Assembly: GCA_015491735.1 (NCBI GenBank)
Contig: WFVH01000095.1
Span: forward strand, 1-45,071
Reading direction: 5' to 3'
Origin: Gammaproteobacteria bacterium
GTDB taxonomy: Bacteria; Pseudomonadota; Gammaproteobacteria; Thiohalospirales; Thiohalospiraceae
DNA length: 45,071 nucleotides
Position 1 is the first letter of the stretch. Every line of letters begins with the position of its first letter. This document shows, piece by piece, positions 18,189 to 26,786 of this stretch. The position numbers and the translations under genes were made by a program. Below the pieces are notes generated by a model that was given only the letters and a program-made list of their open reading frames with translations, was not told the origin of the DNA and made no database searches.

Positions 18189-19148
18189 TTAACCTCCCGA
18201 TATTTCACCTTGGCAAAGCGTCTGTTGATTATTGATATGTGCAACAAGAATTTTCCTGAACACATCCGGATCCTTGCTGTGGGTAATCTCCCCCTCACGG
18301 GGGAAATGGAGATCGTTCAGCCGTGACAACCAGAAACGCAGGGCCGCCGCCCGCAAAATTACCGGCCAAGCATCCGCTTCACACGACTGGAACGGACGCT
18401 GCTGACGGTACCCCCGCAACAGGGCGCGCAGCCGTTTTTCATCGAACAAGCCGCTGCCGGAGATACACCAGTCATTGACGGTAATGGCCAGGTCATACAG
18501 CAGCAGACCATCACAAGCATAGTAAAAATCGATAATACCGGATAGCCGCCCGCCAACGAACAGCGCATTGTCCCGAAACAGATCAGCATGAATCACACCA
18601 CGAGGAAGGGCCTCGAAATGCTCGTTCGACTGAAACGCGAGTTCACTCTCCAGCAGCTGGCGATCCCCGGCTGCAAGCAATGGCTGCAATTTTTTCGCGG
18701 TTCGCAACCACCAGGCAGGGCCGCGGCTGTTGGCACGGCGCAGCGGAAAGGCCTGCCCTACCCGGTGTATTTTGCCCAGCGCCGTACCCAGAATGTGGCA
18801 ATGGGCCTCCGTGGGCTGCTCTATACTCCTGCCAGGCAGGCGCTGCACCAATGCAGCCGGTTTCCCCTTGAGGGAACGCAGATAGCGCCCCTGATTATCG
18901 GCAACCGGGTGGGCAGACGGAACACCATGCTCTGCGAGAAAGGCCATCAGTTCCAGGAAATAACCCAACTCTGCGGCCCCCAGTTGCTCGAACAGGGTAA
19001 GAACATACTCCCCTTTTTCAGTCGTAACAAAATAGTTGGTATTCTCTATGCCGGCACTGATTCCCTGAAAACCGATCAGTTCGCTGTGGGAGTAGTGAGC
19101 CAGAAACAGTTCGAGTTCGGCGCGATCGACGACGGTGTAGACAGACAT
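18189..19148 (-). CDS. thrB: Homoserine kinase ThrB (APH-fold type)
   Basis: Phosphorylates homoserine to O-phosphohomoserine in threonine synthesis. The 319 residues match the aminoglycoside-phosphotransferase-fold homoserine kinase (thrB_alt) rather than the GHMP type of E. coli. The catalytic loop IHADLFRDN has His187, Asp189 and Asn194, and the metal-binding Asp207 is in IIDFYYACD. The opening SVYTVVDRAELELFL is typical of the family. It starts 3 bp after the DUF2782 stop, so the two genes are probably co-transcribed, a pairing common in gammaproteobacteria. Confidence 0.95.
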   Translation of the reverse strand: MSVYTVVDRAELELFLAHYSHSELIGFQGISAGIENTNYFVTTEKGEYVLTLFEQLGAAELGYFLELMAFLAEHGVPSAHPVADNQGRYLRSLKGKPAALVQRLPGRSIEQPTEAHCHILGTALGKIHRVGQAFPLRRANSRGPAWWLRTAKKLQPLLAAGDRQLLESELAFQSNEHFEALPRGVIHADLFRDNALFVGGRLSGIIDFYYACDGLLLYDLAITVNDWCISGSGLFDEKRLRALLRGYRQQRPFQSCEADAWPVILRAAALRFWLSRLNDLHFPREGEITHSKDPDVFRKILVAHINNQQTLCQGEISGG

Positions 19149-19151
19149 CTG

Positions 19152-19496
19152 TTACCAACGAAACAGTATCCACTGATTGACGGGCCGGCCCTGCAGATCG
19201 TTGCGGCGGCTGTCCAGATCACCATCCCCATCGGTATCGATAAGATAATAGGGGAACCCTTTGGCCGGAGTAATCTTGATCATATAGAGACGGCCGTTGA
19301 CCCGGTACTCCTCCACCGAAGTCCTGCCGCCAGAGGTGGTGATGGTAATCTCCGGCCCGGGAACATTCCCCTGCATCACCTCCGGCATGGGAAGTTCTGA
19401 ACGGGACACATCAGCCGGGGGCTGCAACGGCTGTGGAGCAACGGCCCACGCGGAAGAACCAACGAGCAAAAAGGAGAGCAGCGATAACAGAAACAT
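19152..19496 (-). CDS. DUF2782-family exported protein
   Basis: The ATG at 19496 gives 114 residues with a signal peptide (MFLLSLLSFLLVGSSAWA) and a small domain containing EYRVNGRLYMIKITPAKGFPYYLIDTDGDGDLDSR, the hallmark of DUF2782 proteins found next to thrB and polA in gammaproteobacteria. Function is unknown; the DTDGDGDLD segment could bind calcium (inference). The frame stays open for another 88 codons upstream, but that part lies inside a 246-bp inverted-repeat element and reads as non-coding. The first two bases of the chosen ATG are the terminal bases of that element, and no clear Shine-Dalgarno precedes it. Confidence 0.85.
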   Translation of the reverse strand: MFLLSLLSFLLVGSSAWAVAPQPLQPPADVSRSELPMPEVMQGNVPGPEITITTSGGRTSVEEYRVNGRLYMIKITPAKGFPYYLIDTDGDGDLDSRRNDLQGRPVNQWILFRW

Positions 19497-19740
19497 TAAC
19501 CCGGCCACATAATATGTCGCGTTCAGCCGTACTGTGCGCGTCTGCGGCAAGGCGTCGAAACGCCGCTGTAGCACGCCTGCAGCCGGTTTCGGCAACGCAG
19601 ACCGCGGGCGCGCACAGCACGGCCTGTCTTTTAGAATCAATGAGTCAGGAGCCTCAGGCCTCTCCCCTCCCGGCGTTGCGCGCCTTGACAGGGAAGAGGC
19701 CTGAGGCTCTGAATACGACATATTATGTGGCCGGGTTAAT
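19495..19740. mobile_element. 246-bp element with 25-bp perfect terminal inverted repeats
   Basis: 19495-19519 and 19716-19740 are exact reverse complements over 25 bases (outer end ATTAACCCGGCC, inner part ACATAATATGTCG). Between them are two further nested palindromes: a perfect 15-bp stem (19649-19663 with 19695-19709), and an interrupted stem pairing 19532-19546 with about 19596-19616. No transposase-sized frame and no obvious target duplication is present. It reads as a MITE-like or palindromic non-autonomous element between the DUF2782 and LOG genes. Confidence 0.65.
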
Positions 19741-19763
19741 AGCATGGCGGTAATGGTCACGGG

Positions 19764-20486
19764 TCATAGATCGAGTAGTGCTTCCCTCTCTTGCGCCGAG
19801 GGTTCAAAACCACGGTGTTCATAGTGGCAGAAGATAGCATCTACCACCTGCTGTGGTTTGTCCAGTACCTGAATCAAATCCAGATCTTCCGGATCGATGG
19901 TTTTCTCCTCCACCAGCGTGGTCTTGAACCACTCCAGCAACCCGGTCCAGAACGGAGCATGCACCAGAATGATGGGGATACGCCGGGTCTTGCCGGTCTG
20001 CACCAGGGTCAGGATCTCCGCCAGTTCATCCAGCGTACCGAACCCCCCGGGCAGCACCACGTAGGCAGTGGCATACTTTACAAACATCACCTTGCGGGAG
20101 AAAAAGTGGCGGAAACTGAGCGAAATATCCTGGTAGGGATTGCCGCTCTGCTCATGTGGAAGCTGGATATTCAGGCCGATACTGGCGGACTTGCCGGCAT
20201 AGGCCCCCTTGTTGGCCGCCTCCATGATACCGGGGCCGCCACCGCTGACCACCGAAAATCCCGCATCGGAAAGCGCGCGAGCGATATCTTCGGCCAACTG
20301 GTAGTAGGGGTGATCCGGTTCGGTGCGCGCCGAGCCGAAGATACTGACTGACGGTTTGATGCGCGCCAGACGCTCGAACCCCTCCACGAACTCCGCCATG
20401 ATCTGGAAAATCTTCCAGGACTCCCGGGTCAGTTCGGTGTCGTTGATGGGAGTGAGACTTAATTGATGATATTTGTTTTTATTCAT
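19764..20486 (-). CDS. LOG-family Rossmann-fold protein (TIGR00730-like)
   Basis: A 240-residue protein of the LOG/lysine-decarboxylase-like family. Signatures are SGGGPGIMEAANKGA from residue 81 and LPGGFGTLDELAE from residue 145, which form the nucleotide- and ribose-5-phosphate-binding site. Members studied elsewhere act as cytokinin-type nucleoside-5'-monophosphate phosphoribohydrolases; the bacterial substrate is not certain, and PpnN-type nucleotide turnover is an alternative. It is upstream of the thrB pair on the same strand but separated from it by the 246-bp element. Upstream lies the repeat-rich region before polA. Confidence 0.9.
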   Translation of the reverse strand: MNKNKYHQLSLTPINDTELTRESWKIFQIMAEFVEGFERLARIKPSVSIFGSARTEPDHPYYQLAEDIARALSDAGFSVVSGGGPGIMEAANKGAYAGKSASIGLNIQLPHEQSGNPYQDISLSFRHFFSRKVMFVKYATAYVVLPGGFGTLDELAEILTLVQTGKTRRIPIILVHAPFWTGLLEWFKTTLVEEKTIDPEDLDLIQVLDKPQQVVDAIFCHYEHRGFEPSAQEREALLDL

Positions 20487-20519
20487 TGCAATAGCTGTTT
20501 CCGGCAGTAATCAAAAAAA

Positions 20520-20640
20520 GTAACCACGCAGCCAGCCCCCGAAACCGACCATCTCCCTGGTGAAACAGTGAGCCTACCTGCATAAACTCACATTTTCCAC
20601 CTTGAGCTGACCGGTTCCGGGGGCAATCCGGGCGGTTACC
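20520..20640 (-). repeat. MITE-like palindromic repeat, copy B (diverged)
   Basis: A diverged copy about 121 bp long, bounded by GTAACC and GGTTAC, with arm sequences CAGCCAGCCCCCGAAACCG and CGGTTCCGGGGGCAATCCG. It lacks the 31-bp prefix seen in most copies. No direct repeat is visible at its flanks. The orientation is judged from the TTTCCACCTTGA arm, which matches the reverse complement of copy A. Confidence 0.7.
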
Positions 20641-20674
20641 ACCAGGTTTTGCGATTTGCTGGGTAAACGTTCTT

Positions 20675-20825
20675 GTAACGATTCAGCATAGTATGAAACA
20701 AGCCGGTAACTATTCAGATTGCCCCTGGAATTCGTCAGTTCAAGGCGAAAAATGGGAGTTTGCGCGTGTAAATGACCTTTTTCAACGCAGAAATGGCGAA
20801 TTCCAGGGGCGAGCTGAATAGTTAC
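20675..20825 (+). repeat. MITE-like palindromic repeat, copy C with 8-bp target duplication
   Basis: A full 151-bp copy flanked on both sides by ACGTTCTT (20667-20674 and 20826-20833), a perfect 8-bp direct repeat. Termini are GTAACGATTCAG and CTGAATAGTTAC. The arms pair as CCCCTGGAATTCG/CGAATTCCAGGGG. The target duplication is direct evidence that this unit moved by transposition. Confidence 0.9.
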
Positions 20826-20874
20826 ACGTTCTTTTTAGCACATTGCGCCCGATTGCGACATAATTACACCCTCT

Positions 20875-20944
20875 GTAACTACTCGGCAAGTTGTAGAATT
20901 TGAAGGTAACCGCCCGGATTTCGGGGGCTGGCTGAGTGGTTACC
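20875..20944 (+). repeat. MITE-like repeat, copy D (truncated, second subfamily)
   Basis: A 70-bp shortened copy: a prefix of the second type (GTAACTACTCGGCAAG, then TGTAGAATTTGAAG) joined to a short palindrome with GGTAACCGCCCGG and GCTGAGTGGTTAC. Most of the internal hairpin is missing. It ends 34 bp before the chosen polA start, so it may overlap the polA promoter or leader. Confidence 0.7.
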
Positions 20945-20978
20945 ATCATTTTACCTGTTGCTCTTGTCACTGGCGCTT

Positions 20979-23681
20979 ATGAACAAACCTGAAAACAGAC
21001 CCTTTGTCCTGGTGGATGGCTCCTCGTACCTGTATCGGGCATTCCATGCCATGCCTTCACTCACCAACTCCAAAGGAGAACCCACCGGCGCGGTCTACGG
21101 GGTGATCAACATGTTGCACCGGCTGCTGAAGGATTACCAGCCGGAACAGATTGCGGTGGTGTTCGATGCCAAAGGCAAGACCTTTCGCGATGAACTCTAT
21201 CCTGAGTACAAGGCCCACCGGCCGCCGATGCCGCAAGCGCTGCAGCAGCAGATCGAGCCGATCCACGCCATTATCCGGGCAATGGGGCTGCCGCTGTTGA
21301 TAATAGATGGCGTCGAGGCAGACGATGTCATCGGCACTCTGGCGCGGCAAGCGGGAGAACAGGGCAGGGAGACAGTGATCTCCACCGGCGACAAGGATCT
21401 GGCACAGCTGGTGAATGAACATGTCACCCTGATCAACACCATGAACGGCAGCGTGCTGAACCCACAGACGGTAAGGGAGAAGTTCGGTGTTCCTCCCGGC
21501 AGAATCGTAGACTATCTCGCCCTGATCGGCGACAGCGTGGACAACATCCCTGGCGTACCCAAGGTCGGCCCCAAAACCGCGGCCAAATGGCTGCATGCCT
21601 ATGGCAGCCTGGATGGAGTCATCGCCCATGCCGGCGAGATCAAGGGCAAGGTGGGGGAGAATCTCCGTGCCAGCCTGGAGCAGCTCCCCCTCTCCCGCCA
21701 GTTGGTCACCATCAAACAGGATGTGGCGCTGCCGGTAACACCGCGGCAGCTTACCCGTCAACCGCCGGACGTGGCAAAACTGCGCCAGCTCTACCAGCAA
21801 CTGGAGTTCAAGTCCTGGCTGGAGCAGCTGCTCAAGGAAACGGAAAACAGCGCCGATAACGGGAAAGGGGATGATCCCGACTACCGGATCATCACCACCC
21901 GCGAAGCGTTCGAGCAGTGGTACCGGCGCCTGGCGGGGGCAGAGCTGTTCGCCTTTGATACCGAAACTACCAGCCTGAATTATATGCAGGCAGAGATTGT
22001 CGGACTCTCCTTCGCCATCCAGCCGACCGAGGCGGCCTATATTCCCCTGGCCCACGACTATGATGGCGCCCCCCCACAGCTGCCGCGCGAGGAGATACTG
22101 GAGCGTCTGAGACCATTGCTGGAGGATCCGGATCGGGCCAAGCTGGGACAGCATCTCAAGTACGACATGAATGTGCTGGCCAACCACGGCATCTCCTTGC
22201 GGGGTGTCCGCTATGACACCATGCTGGAGTCCTACGTACTGGACAGCACTGCCACCCGGCACGACCTGGACTCGCTGGCGCTGAAATACCTGGGACGCAC
22301 CACCATCCACTATGAGGATGTAGCCGGCAAGGGGGCGAAGCAATTGAGCTTCAATCAGGTACCGCTGGAGCAGGCGGGACCTTATGCAGCGGAGGATGCC
22401 GAGATCACCCTGAGTCTGCACCGGGTATTATGGCCACGGCTGAGTGAGCGACCAACGCTCCGGCGGCTTTTCGAAGAGGTGGAGATGCCGTTGGTGCCGG
22501 TCCTGTCGGTAATCGAGCGCAACGGGGTGCTGGTGGACAGGGAGCTGCTGCGCCAGCAGAGCCGGGAGCTGGCCGCAAAGATAACGGCGATCGAGCAGGA
22601 GGCCCACCAGATGGCAGGCGAAACATTCAATCTCGGCTCCCCCAAACAGATCCAGAACATCCTCTACAACAAACTGGAGTTGCCGGTCAAAGCCAAAACC
22701 CCGAAAGGGCAGCCCTCCACCGCGGAATCCGTGCTGCAGGAGCTGGCATTGGAGTATCCCCTGCCACGGCTCATTCTCGAATACCGCGGCATGAGCAAGC
22801 TCAAATCAACCTACACCGACAAACTGCCGCAGCTGATTGACCCGCACACAGGGCGCATCCACACCTCCTATCACCAAGCGGTAACAGCTACCGGGCGGCT
22901 GTCATCATCCGACCCCAACCTGCAGAATATCCCGGTGCGCACCCCCGAGGGACGGCGTATCCGCCAGGCCTTCATTGCCGCGGAAGGAAACTGCATCGTC
23001 TCCGCAGACTACTCCCAGATTGAACTGCGTATCATGGCACACCTCTCCAATGACCCACGCCTGCTTGAGGCGTTTGCCGCCGGGGAGGATATCCATCGCG
23101 CCACCGCTGCCGAGATATTCGGCGTTGCGTTGGAGCAGGTTACCGTGGAGCAGCGCCGCAGCGCCAAGGCGATCAATTTCGGCCTCATCTACGGCATGTC
23201 CGCCTTCGGCCTGGCCAGACAACTGGGCATTGAACGGAACGCCGCCCAGACGTACGTCGACCGCTACTTTGAGCGCTATCCGGGCGTGAAGCGCTTTATG
23301 GATCGCACCCGGGAGCAGGCCAGACAGCAGGGTTACGTGGAGACTGTCTTCGGCCGCCGCCTCTATCTGCCGGAGATCAATGCGGCCAACACCCAGCGCC
23401 GTCAGTATGCCGAGCGTACCGCCATCAACGCCCCGATGCAGGGATCGGCGGCAGACATCATCAAACGCGCCATGATCGACGTCCATCGCTGGCTGGAGCG
23501 AAGCGGATTGGCAGCGCGCATGATCATGCAGGTACATGACGAACTGGTATTCGAGGTGCACCAACAGGATGCGGAGACCCTATGCCAACAGCTCAGGCAA
23601 CGGATGGCCGCTGCTGCTGACTTGAATGTGCCGCTGACAGTGGACGTTGGCGTTGGGAAGAACTGGGATCAGGCGCACTGA
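20979..23681 (+). CDS. polA: DNA polymerase I
   Basis: Family A polymerase for Okazaki-fragment processing and repair. The 900 residues have all three activities. The N-terminal 5'-nuclease starts LVDGSSYLYRAFHAMP. The 3'-5' exonuclease is intact, with Asp327 and Glu329 in FDTETTS. The polymerase domain has Asp677 (DYSQIELR), the O-helix RRSAKAINFGLIYG, and Asp854 (VHDELVFEV). The ATG at 20979 is preferred over an in-frame TTG at 20958 because the protein then opens like other PolA proteins; no strong Shine-Dalgarno is seen. It stands alone on the plus strand with repeat copies at both ends. Confidence 0.97.
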   Translation: MNKPENRPFVLVDGSSYLYRAFHAMPSLTNSKGEPTGAVYGVINMLHRLLKDYQPEQIAVVFDAKGKTFRDELYPEYKAHRPPMPQALQQQIEPIHAIIRAMGLPLLIIDGVEADDVIGTLARQAGEQGRETVISTGDKDLAQLVNEHVTLINTMNGSVLNPQTVREKFGVPPGRIVDYLALIGDSVDNIPGVPKVGPKTAAKWLHAYGSLDGVIAHAGEIKGKVGENLRASLEQLPLSRQLVTIKQDVALPVTPRQLTRQPPDVAKLRQLYQQLEFKSWLEQLLKETENSADNGKGDDPDYRIITTREAFEQWYRRLAGAELFAFDTETTSLNYMQAEIVGLSFAIQPTEAAYIPLAHDYDGAPPQLPREEILERLRPLLEDPDRAKLGQHLKYDMNVLANHGISLRGVRYDTMLESYVLDSTATRHDLDSLALKYLGRTTIHYEDVAGKGAKQLSFNQVPLEQAGPYAAEDAEITLSLHRVLWPRLSERPTLRRLFEEVEMPLVPVLSVIERNGVLVDRELLRQQSRELAAKITAIEQEAHQMAGETFNLGSPKQIQNILYNKLELPVKAKTPKGQPSTAESVLQELALEYPLPRLILEYRGMSKLKSTYTDKLPQLIDPHTGRIHTSYHQAVTATGRLSSSDPNLQNIPVRTPEGRRIRQAFIAAEGNCIVSADYSQIELRIMAHLSNDPRLLEAFAAGEDIHRATAAEIFGVALEQVTVEQRRSAKAINFGLIYGMSAFGLARQLGIERNAAQTYVDRYFERYPGVKRFMDRTREQARQQGYVETVFGRRLYLPEINAANTQRRQYAERTAINAPMQGSAADIIKRAMIDVHRWLERSGLAARMIMQVHDELVFEVHQQDAETLCQQLRQRMAAAADLNVPLTVDVGVGKNWDQAH

Positions 23682-23721
23682 AATCAGGCTGTTATCGCCG
23701 TATTATAAACTTGGCATCAAT

Positions 23722-23873
23722 GTAACTATTCAGCTTACCTCTGAAATCCGCCATTTCTGCGTTGAAAAATGGTCATTTACACGCGTAAACTCTCATTTTT
23801 CGCCTTGAACTGACGAATTTCAGAGGCAATCTGAACAGTTACCAGCCTGTTTCATACTATGCTGAACAGTTAC
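23722..23873 (-). repeat. MITE-like palindromic repeat, copy E with 8-bp target duplication
   Basis: A full 152-bp copy in reverse orientation, 40 bp after the polA stop. It is flanked by GCATCAAT at 23714-23721 and again at 23874-23881, a perfect 8-bp direct repeat. Its arms carry CCTCTGAAA/TTTCAGAGG where most copies have CCCCTGAAA/TTTCAGGGG, so both sides of the stem changed together. Confidence 0.9.
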
Positions 23874-24113
23874 GCATCAATAATAGACCAAGACAGTCGA
23901 TAGTAAAGCAACCTTCCGATCAAGATATCACACGCAGTCGATGGTCATTCCATTGGCAAGCGTGATAACGTGGAGCTGAAGGAGACTCGAAGCCTCTGAA
24001 CGTTTGTTTTTACATGAAGAACCTGGCGCAAATTTTGATGTCTTGCTGCGCATCGGCACACAACGGCTGAATACGATATATATTGTTGCCGCGTTAATAA
24101 CATTAGGCCAATA
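23874..24113. other. Non-coding stretch between repeat E and the fba terminator
   Basis: About 240 bp without a convincing gene. The only recognisable content is a half-copy of the GGCCGGGTTAAT end motif near 24066-24102 (CTGAATACGATATATATTGT followed by GCCGCGTTAATAA). The rest shows no promoter or RNA signature that I can support. Confidence 0.4.
24066..24102 (+). repeat. Half-copy of the 246-bp element end
   Basis: Resembles the right end of the 19495-19740 element: CTGAATACGA, then a TATAT stretch, then TTGCCGCGTTAATAA, with a few mismatches. There is no matching inverted partner nearby, so it looks like a solitary decayed end. Confidence 0.45.
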
Positions 24114-24145
24114 AAAGAAGGTGGCCCGCATGAACCACCTTCTTT
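24114..24145 (-). terminator. Rho-independent terminator after fba
   Basis: A perfect 11-bp stem (AAAGAAGGTGG with CCACCTTCTTT) and 10-base loop, 25 bp beyond the fba stop codon. Read on the minus strand, the stem is followed by a T-rich run. It closes the tkt-gap-pgk-pyk-fba cluster. Confidence 0.85.
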
Positions 24146-24169
24146 ATCCATCAACGCCGGGTTTCTCCG

Positions 24170-25234
24170 TCAGCTGATCTTTGGATCCAGCTTCCCGCTT
24201 TCATACTGTTTATACATCTCTTCCAGGGAAAGCGCTTTAATCTTCGATGCATGTCCCGCGCAACCAAACACCTCATAGCGGGCCTTGCAGATCTCCATCA
24301 TCGCCTTGGTTCCTTCCTTGAGAAATTTGCGCGGATCAAAGTTAGACGGATTTTCGGCGAGGTGACGCCGCACGGCACCGGTGGAAGCCATACGCAAATC
24401 GGTATCGATATTGACCTTGCGCACACCATGTTTGATCCCTTCCACAATCTCCTCCACGGGGACACCGTAGGTCTGACCCATATCGCCACCGTAGCTATTA
24501 ATGATCTGCAGCCACTCTTGAGGAACGGAAGAGGAGCCATGCATTACCAGGTGCGTGTCCGGAATGCGCTCATGGATCTCCTTGATGCGATCAATTCGCA
24601 ACACTTCACCGGTGGGCTTGCTGGTGAACTTGTAGGCGCCGTGACTGGTGCCAATCGCAATGGCCAATGCATCAACGCCGGTCTGCTTGACGAAGTCGGC
24701 AGCCTGCTCGGGATCGGTCAACAACTGGTCCATATCCAGCTTGCCCTCGGCGCCATGCCCATCCTCTTCGCCCATCTCACCCGTCTCCAGCGAACCCAGG
24801 CACCCCAACTCGCCTTCCACCGAAACCCCTCCGGCATGGGCCATCTCCACAACGGTACGTGTAACTTCGACATTGTACTCGAAAGAGGATGGGGTCTTCA
24901 TATCCGCCATGAGCGAGCCATCCATCATTACCGAACTGAAACCGGACTGGATCGAACGCAGGCAGACCCCGGGTTCAGAGCCGTGATCCTGGTGCATGAC
25001 AATGGGAATATGGGGGTACATCTCGACAGCAGCGGCGATCAGATGGCGCAGAAATGGCTCGCCCGCGTAACTGCGGGCTCCGGCAGAGCCCTGCATGATA
25101 ACGGGGCTGTCGGTCGCATCCGCCGCCTGCATGATCGCATGTACCTGTTCCATGTTGTTTACATTGAAGGCTGGCAGGCCAAAACTGTTTTCAGCCGCGT
25201 AGTCCAGAAGCTGACGTAAGGATATCAGGGCCAT
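24170..25234 (-). CDS. fba: Class II fructose-1,6-bisphosphate aldolase (Calvin-cycle subtype)
   Basis: Condenses or cleaves fructose-1,6-bisphosphate (and sedoheptulose-1,7-bisphosphate in the Calvin cycle) with a zinc ion. The 354-residue protein starts [15 protein letters not shown], the opening typical of CbbA-type class II enzymes. The MHQDHGS motif carries the catalytic Asp83 and a zinc ligand, His84; [14 protein letters not shown] and IDTDLRMA are further family motifs. It is last in a cluster with pyk, pgk, gap and tkt and is followed by a clear terminator. The 55-bp gap to pyk shows no gene. Confidence 0.96.
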   Translation of the reverse strand: MALISLRQLLDYAAENSFGLPAFNVNNMEQVHAIMQAADATDSPVIMQGSAGARSYAGEPFLRHLIAAAVEMYPHIPIVMHQDHGSEPGVCLRSIQSGFSSVMMDGSLMADMKTPSSFEYNVEVTRTVVEMAHAGGVSVEGELGCLGSLETGEMGEEDGHGAEGKLDMDQLLTDPEQAADFVKQTGVDALAIAIGTSHGAYKFTSKPTGEVLRIDRIKEIHERIPDTHLVMHGSSSVPQEWLQIINSYGGDMGQTYGVPVEEIVEGIKHGVRKVNIDTDLRMASTGAVRRHLAENPSNFDPRKFLKEGTKAMMEICKARYEVFGCAGHASKIKALSLEEMYKQYESGKLDPKIS

Positions 25235-25289
25235 TTCAAAACACTCCTAAGTTATTGAAAATAAAAACCCAAGACCAATGATGGCCGGG

Positions 25290-26735
25290 TCAGACAGTAG
25301 TAATTGCGTGCTCACCCACGCGTAAAATCTTCATGACGTTGGTGCCGCCATGAACTCCCATCAAATCACCCTTGGTAACGATAACCAGATCACCCTCCCG
25401 TACCACTCCCCGCCGCAACAGCTCATCCACTGCCTCCTTGTTGACCTGGGGCGCCTCGCTGCTCGTGGGCTGAAAACTTACGGGATAGACACCCCGGTAC
25501 AGCGTTACTCTCCGGCGGGTTTCTACATGCGGAGTCAGTGCGTAGATGGGAATGCCCGAGCTGATGCGAGACATCCATAAAGGCGTCGAGCCGGACTCGG
25601 TAAGGGCCGCAATCGCTGCAACCGGAAGATGGTTGGCGGTATACATGGTGGCCATGGCAATGGCTTCATCAATACGGTTGAACTCTTTGTCGATTCGATG
25701 TTCGGAACGCGTCACAACAGGCTGTTTTTCTGCCACCTGGCAGATCCGATCCATGGCGGTTACCGCTTTTTCCGGATGCATTCCGGCAGCCGTCTCCGCC
25801 GACAACATGACCGCATCGGTTCCATCCAGCACCGCATTGGCCACATCGAACACTTCGGCCCGGGTCGGGATGTGGTTTTCAATCATCGACTCCATCATCT
25901 GGGTTGCGGTGATCACCACCTTGTTCATCTCCCGCGCGGTATAGATCAGTTTCTTCTGCACCGGAGGCAACGCTGCGTCACCAATCTCGACTCCCAAATC
26001 ACCCCTGGCGACCATAATAGCGTCGGATGCGGCGATAATTTCCTCGATACAATCCAGCGCCTCGGCACGCTCGATCTTGGCGATTATCTCACCATGGCCA
26101 CCCGCCGCCCGCAACAGTTCCCGGGCCTCGTTGACATCTGCCGCCGTACGGGGAAAAGAGACAGCCAGATAGTCAGCACGCAGCTCGGCAGCCAGCTTGA
26201 TATCTTCCCGGTCCTTGTCTGTCAACGCCGGCGCCGACAACCCTCCCCCTTTGCGGTTAATCCCCTTGCGATCAGAGAGAAAACCACCAACCACCACCTT
26301 GCAGACGATGCGGCGGCCTTCAACCTCCTCGACCCATAGGACAATTCGCCCATCATCGAGCAATAACGTGTCACCACGGGAAACCTCTTCCGGCAACTGC
26401 TTGTAGGAAATACCCACACAGTGCCTGGTCCCTTCTTCAGAATCACAGCCAGCATCCAGCGTAAACTGCTTGCCTTCCTGCAATTCGACCTTCCCTTTCT
26501 TGAAGCGCTCGATCCGGATCTTGGGTCCTTGCAAATCAGCCAGAATACCTACCTGCCGGCCATGCGCGCGGGCGCGGTTTCGAACCCGTTCCGCTCTCTC
26601 CTTGTGTTCACCGGGTTTGCCATGAGAAAAATTGACGCGCACCACATCAACCCCCGCCTCGATGAGCTTATCGAGTACTTTGGGATCATCGGTTGCAGGC
26701 CCCAGCGTCGCAACAATTTTCGTTCGTCTAGTCAT
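25290..26735 (-). CDS. pyk: Pyruvate kinase
   Basis: Converts phosphoenolpyruvate and ADP to pyruvate and ATP. From the ATG at 26735 the 481-residue protein begins MTRRTKIVATLGPA, a standard start for the family; an in-frame start 14 codons upstream is less likely. Catalytic and substrate motifs include VNFSHG, ILADLQGPKIRI, IIAKIERAEAL, MVARGDLGVEI and TATQMMESMI. It lies 51 bp after pgk in the same direction. The ribosome-binding site is weak. Confidence 0.96.
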   Translation of the reverse strand: MTRRTKIVATLGPATDDPKVLDKLIEAGVDVVRVNFSHGKPGEHKERAERVRNRARAHGRQVGILADLQGPKIRIERFKKGKVELQEGKQFTLDAGCDSEEGTRHCVGISYKQLPEEVSRGDTLLLDDGRIVLWVEEVEGRRIVCKVVVGGFLSDRKGINRKGGGLSAPALTDKDREDIKLAAELRADYLAVSFPRTAADVNEARELLRAAGGHGEIIAKIERAEALDCIEEIIAASDAIMVARGDLGVEIGDAALPPVQKKLIYTAREMNKVVITATQMMESMIENHIPTRAEVFDVANAVLDGTDAVMLSAETAAGMHPEKAVTAMDRICQVAEKQPVVTRSEHRIDKEFNRIDEAIAMATMYTANHLPVAAIAALTESGSTPLWMSRISSGIPIYALTPHVETRRRVTLYRGVYPVSFQPTSSEAPQVNKEAVDELLRRGVVREGDLVIVTKGDLMGVHGGTNVMKILRVGEHAITTV

Positions 26736-26786
26736 GTTTTTCAGTTGCCCTATGCGCCAAGCGCTCAGCACCAGCAAATTCCGGCA

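Noticed and set aside
19497-19760. N-terminal extension of the DUF2782 protein (88 extra codons)
   Set aside because: These codons lie inside the 246-bp inverted-repeat element, and the signal peptide begins at the internal Met, so the long form is not supported.
20520-20944. CRISPR array before polA
   Set aside because: The repeats are long, palindromic, unequal in length and unevenly spaced, and no cas gene is present; mobile-element copies explain them better.
21057-22421. 454-codon minus-strand open frame within polA
   Set aside because: Antisense shadow of a complete DNA polymerase I gene in a GC-rich coding region.
23928-24131. 67-codon minus-strand frame between polA and fba
   Set aside because: No ribosome site or family resemblance, and it runs through the fba terminator hairpin.
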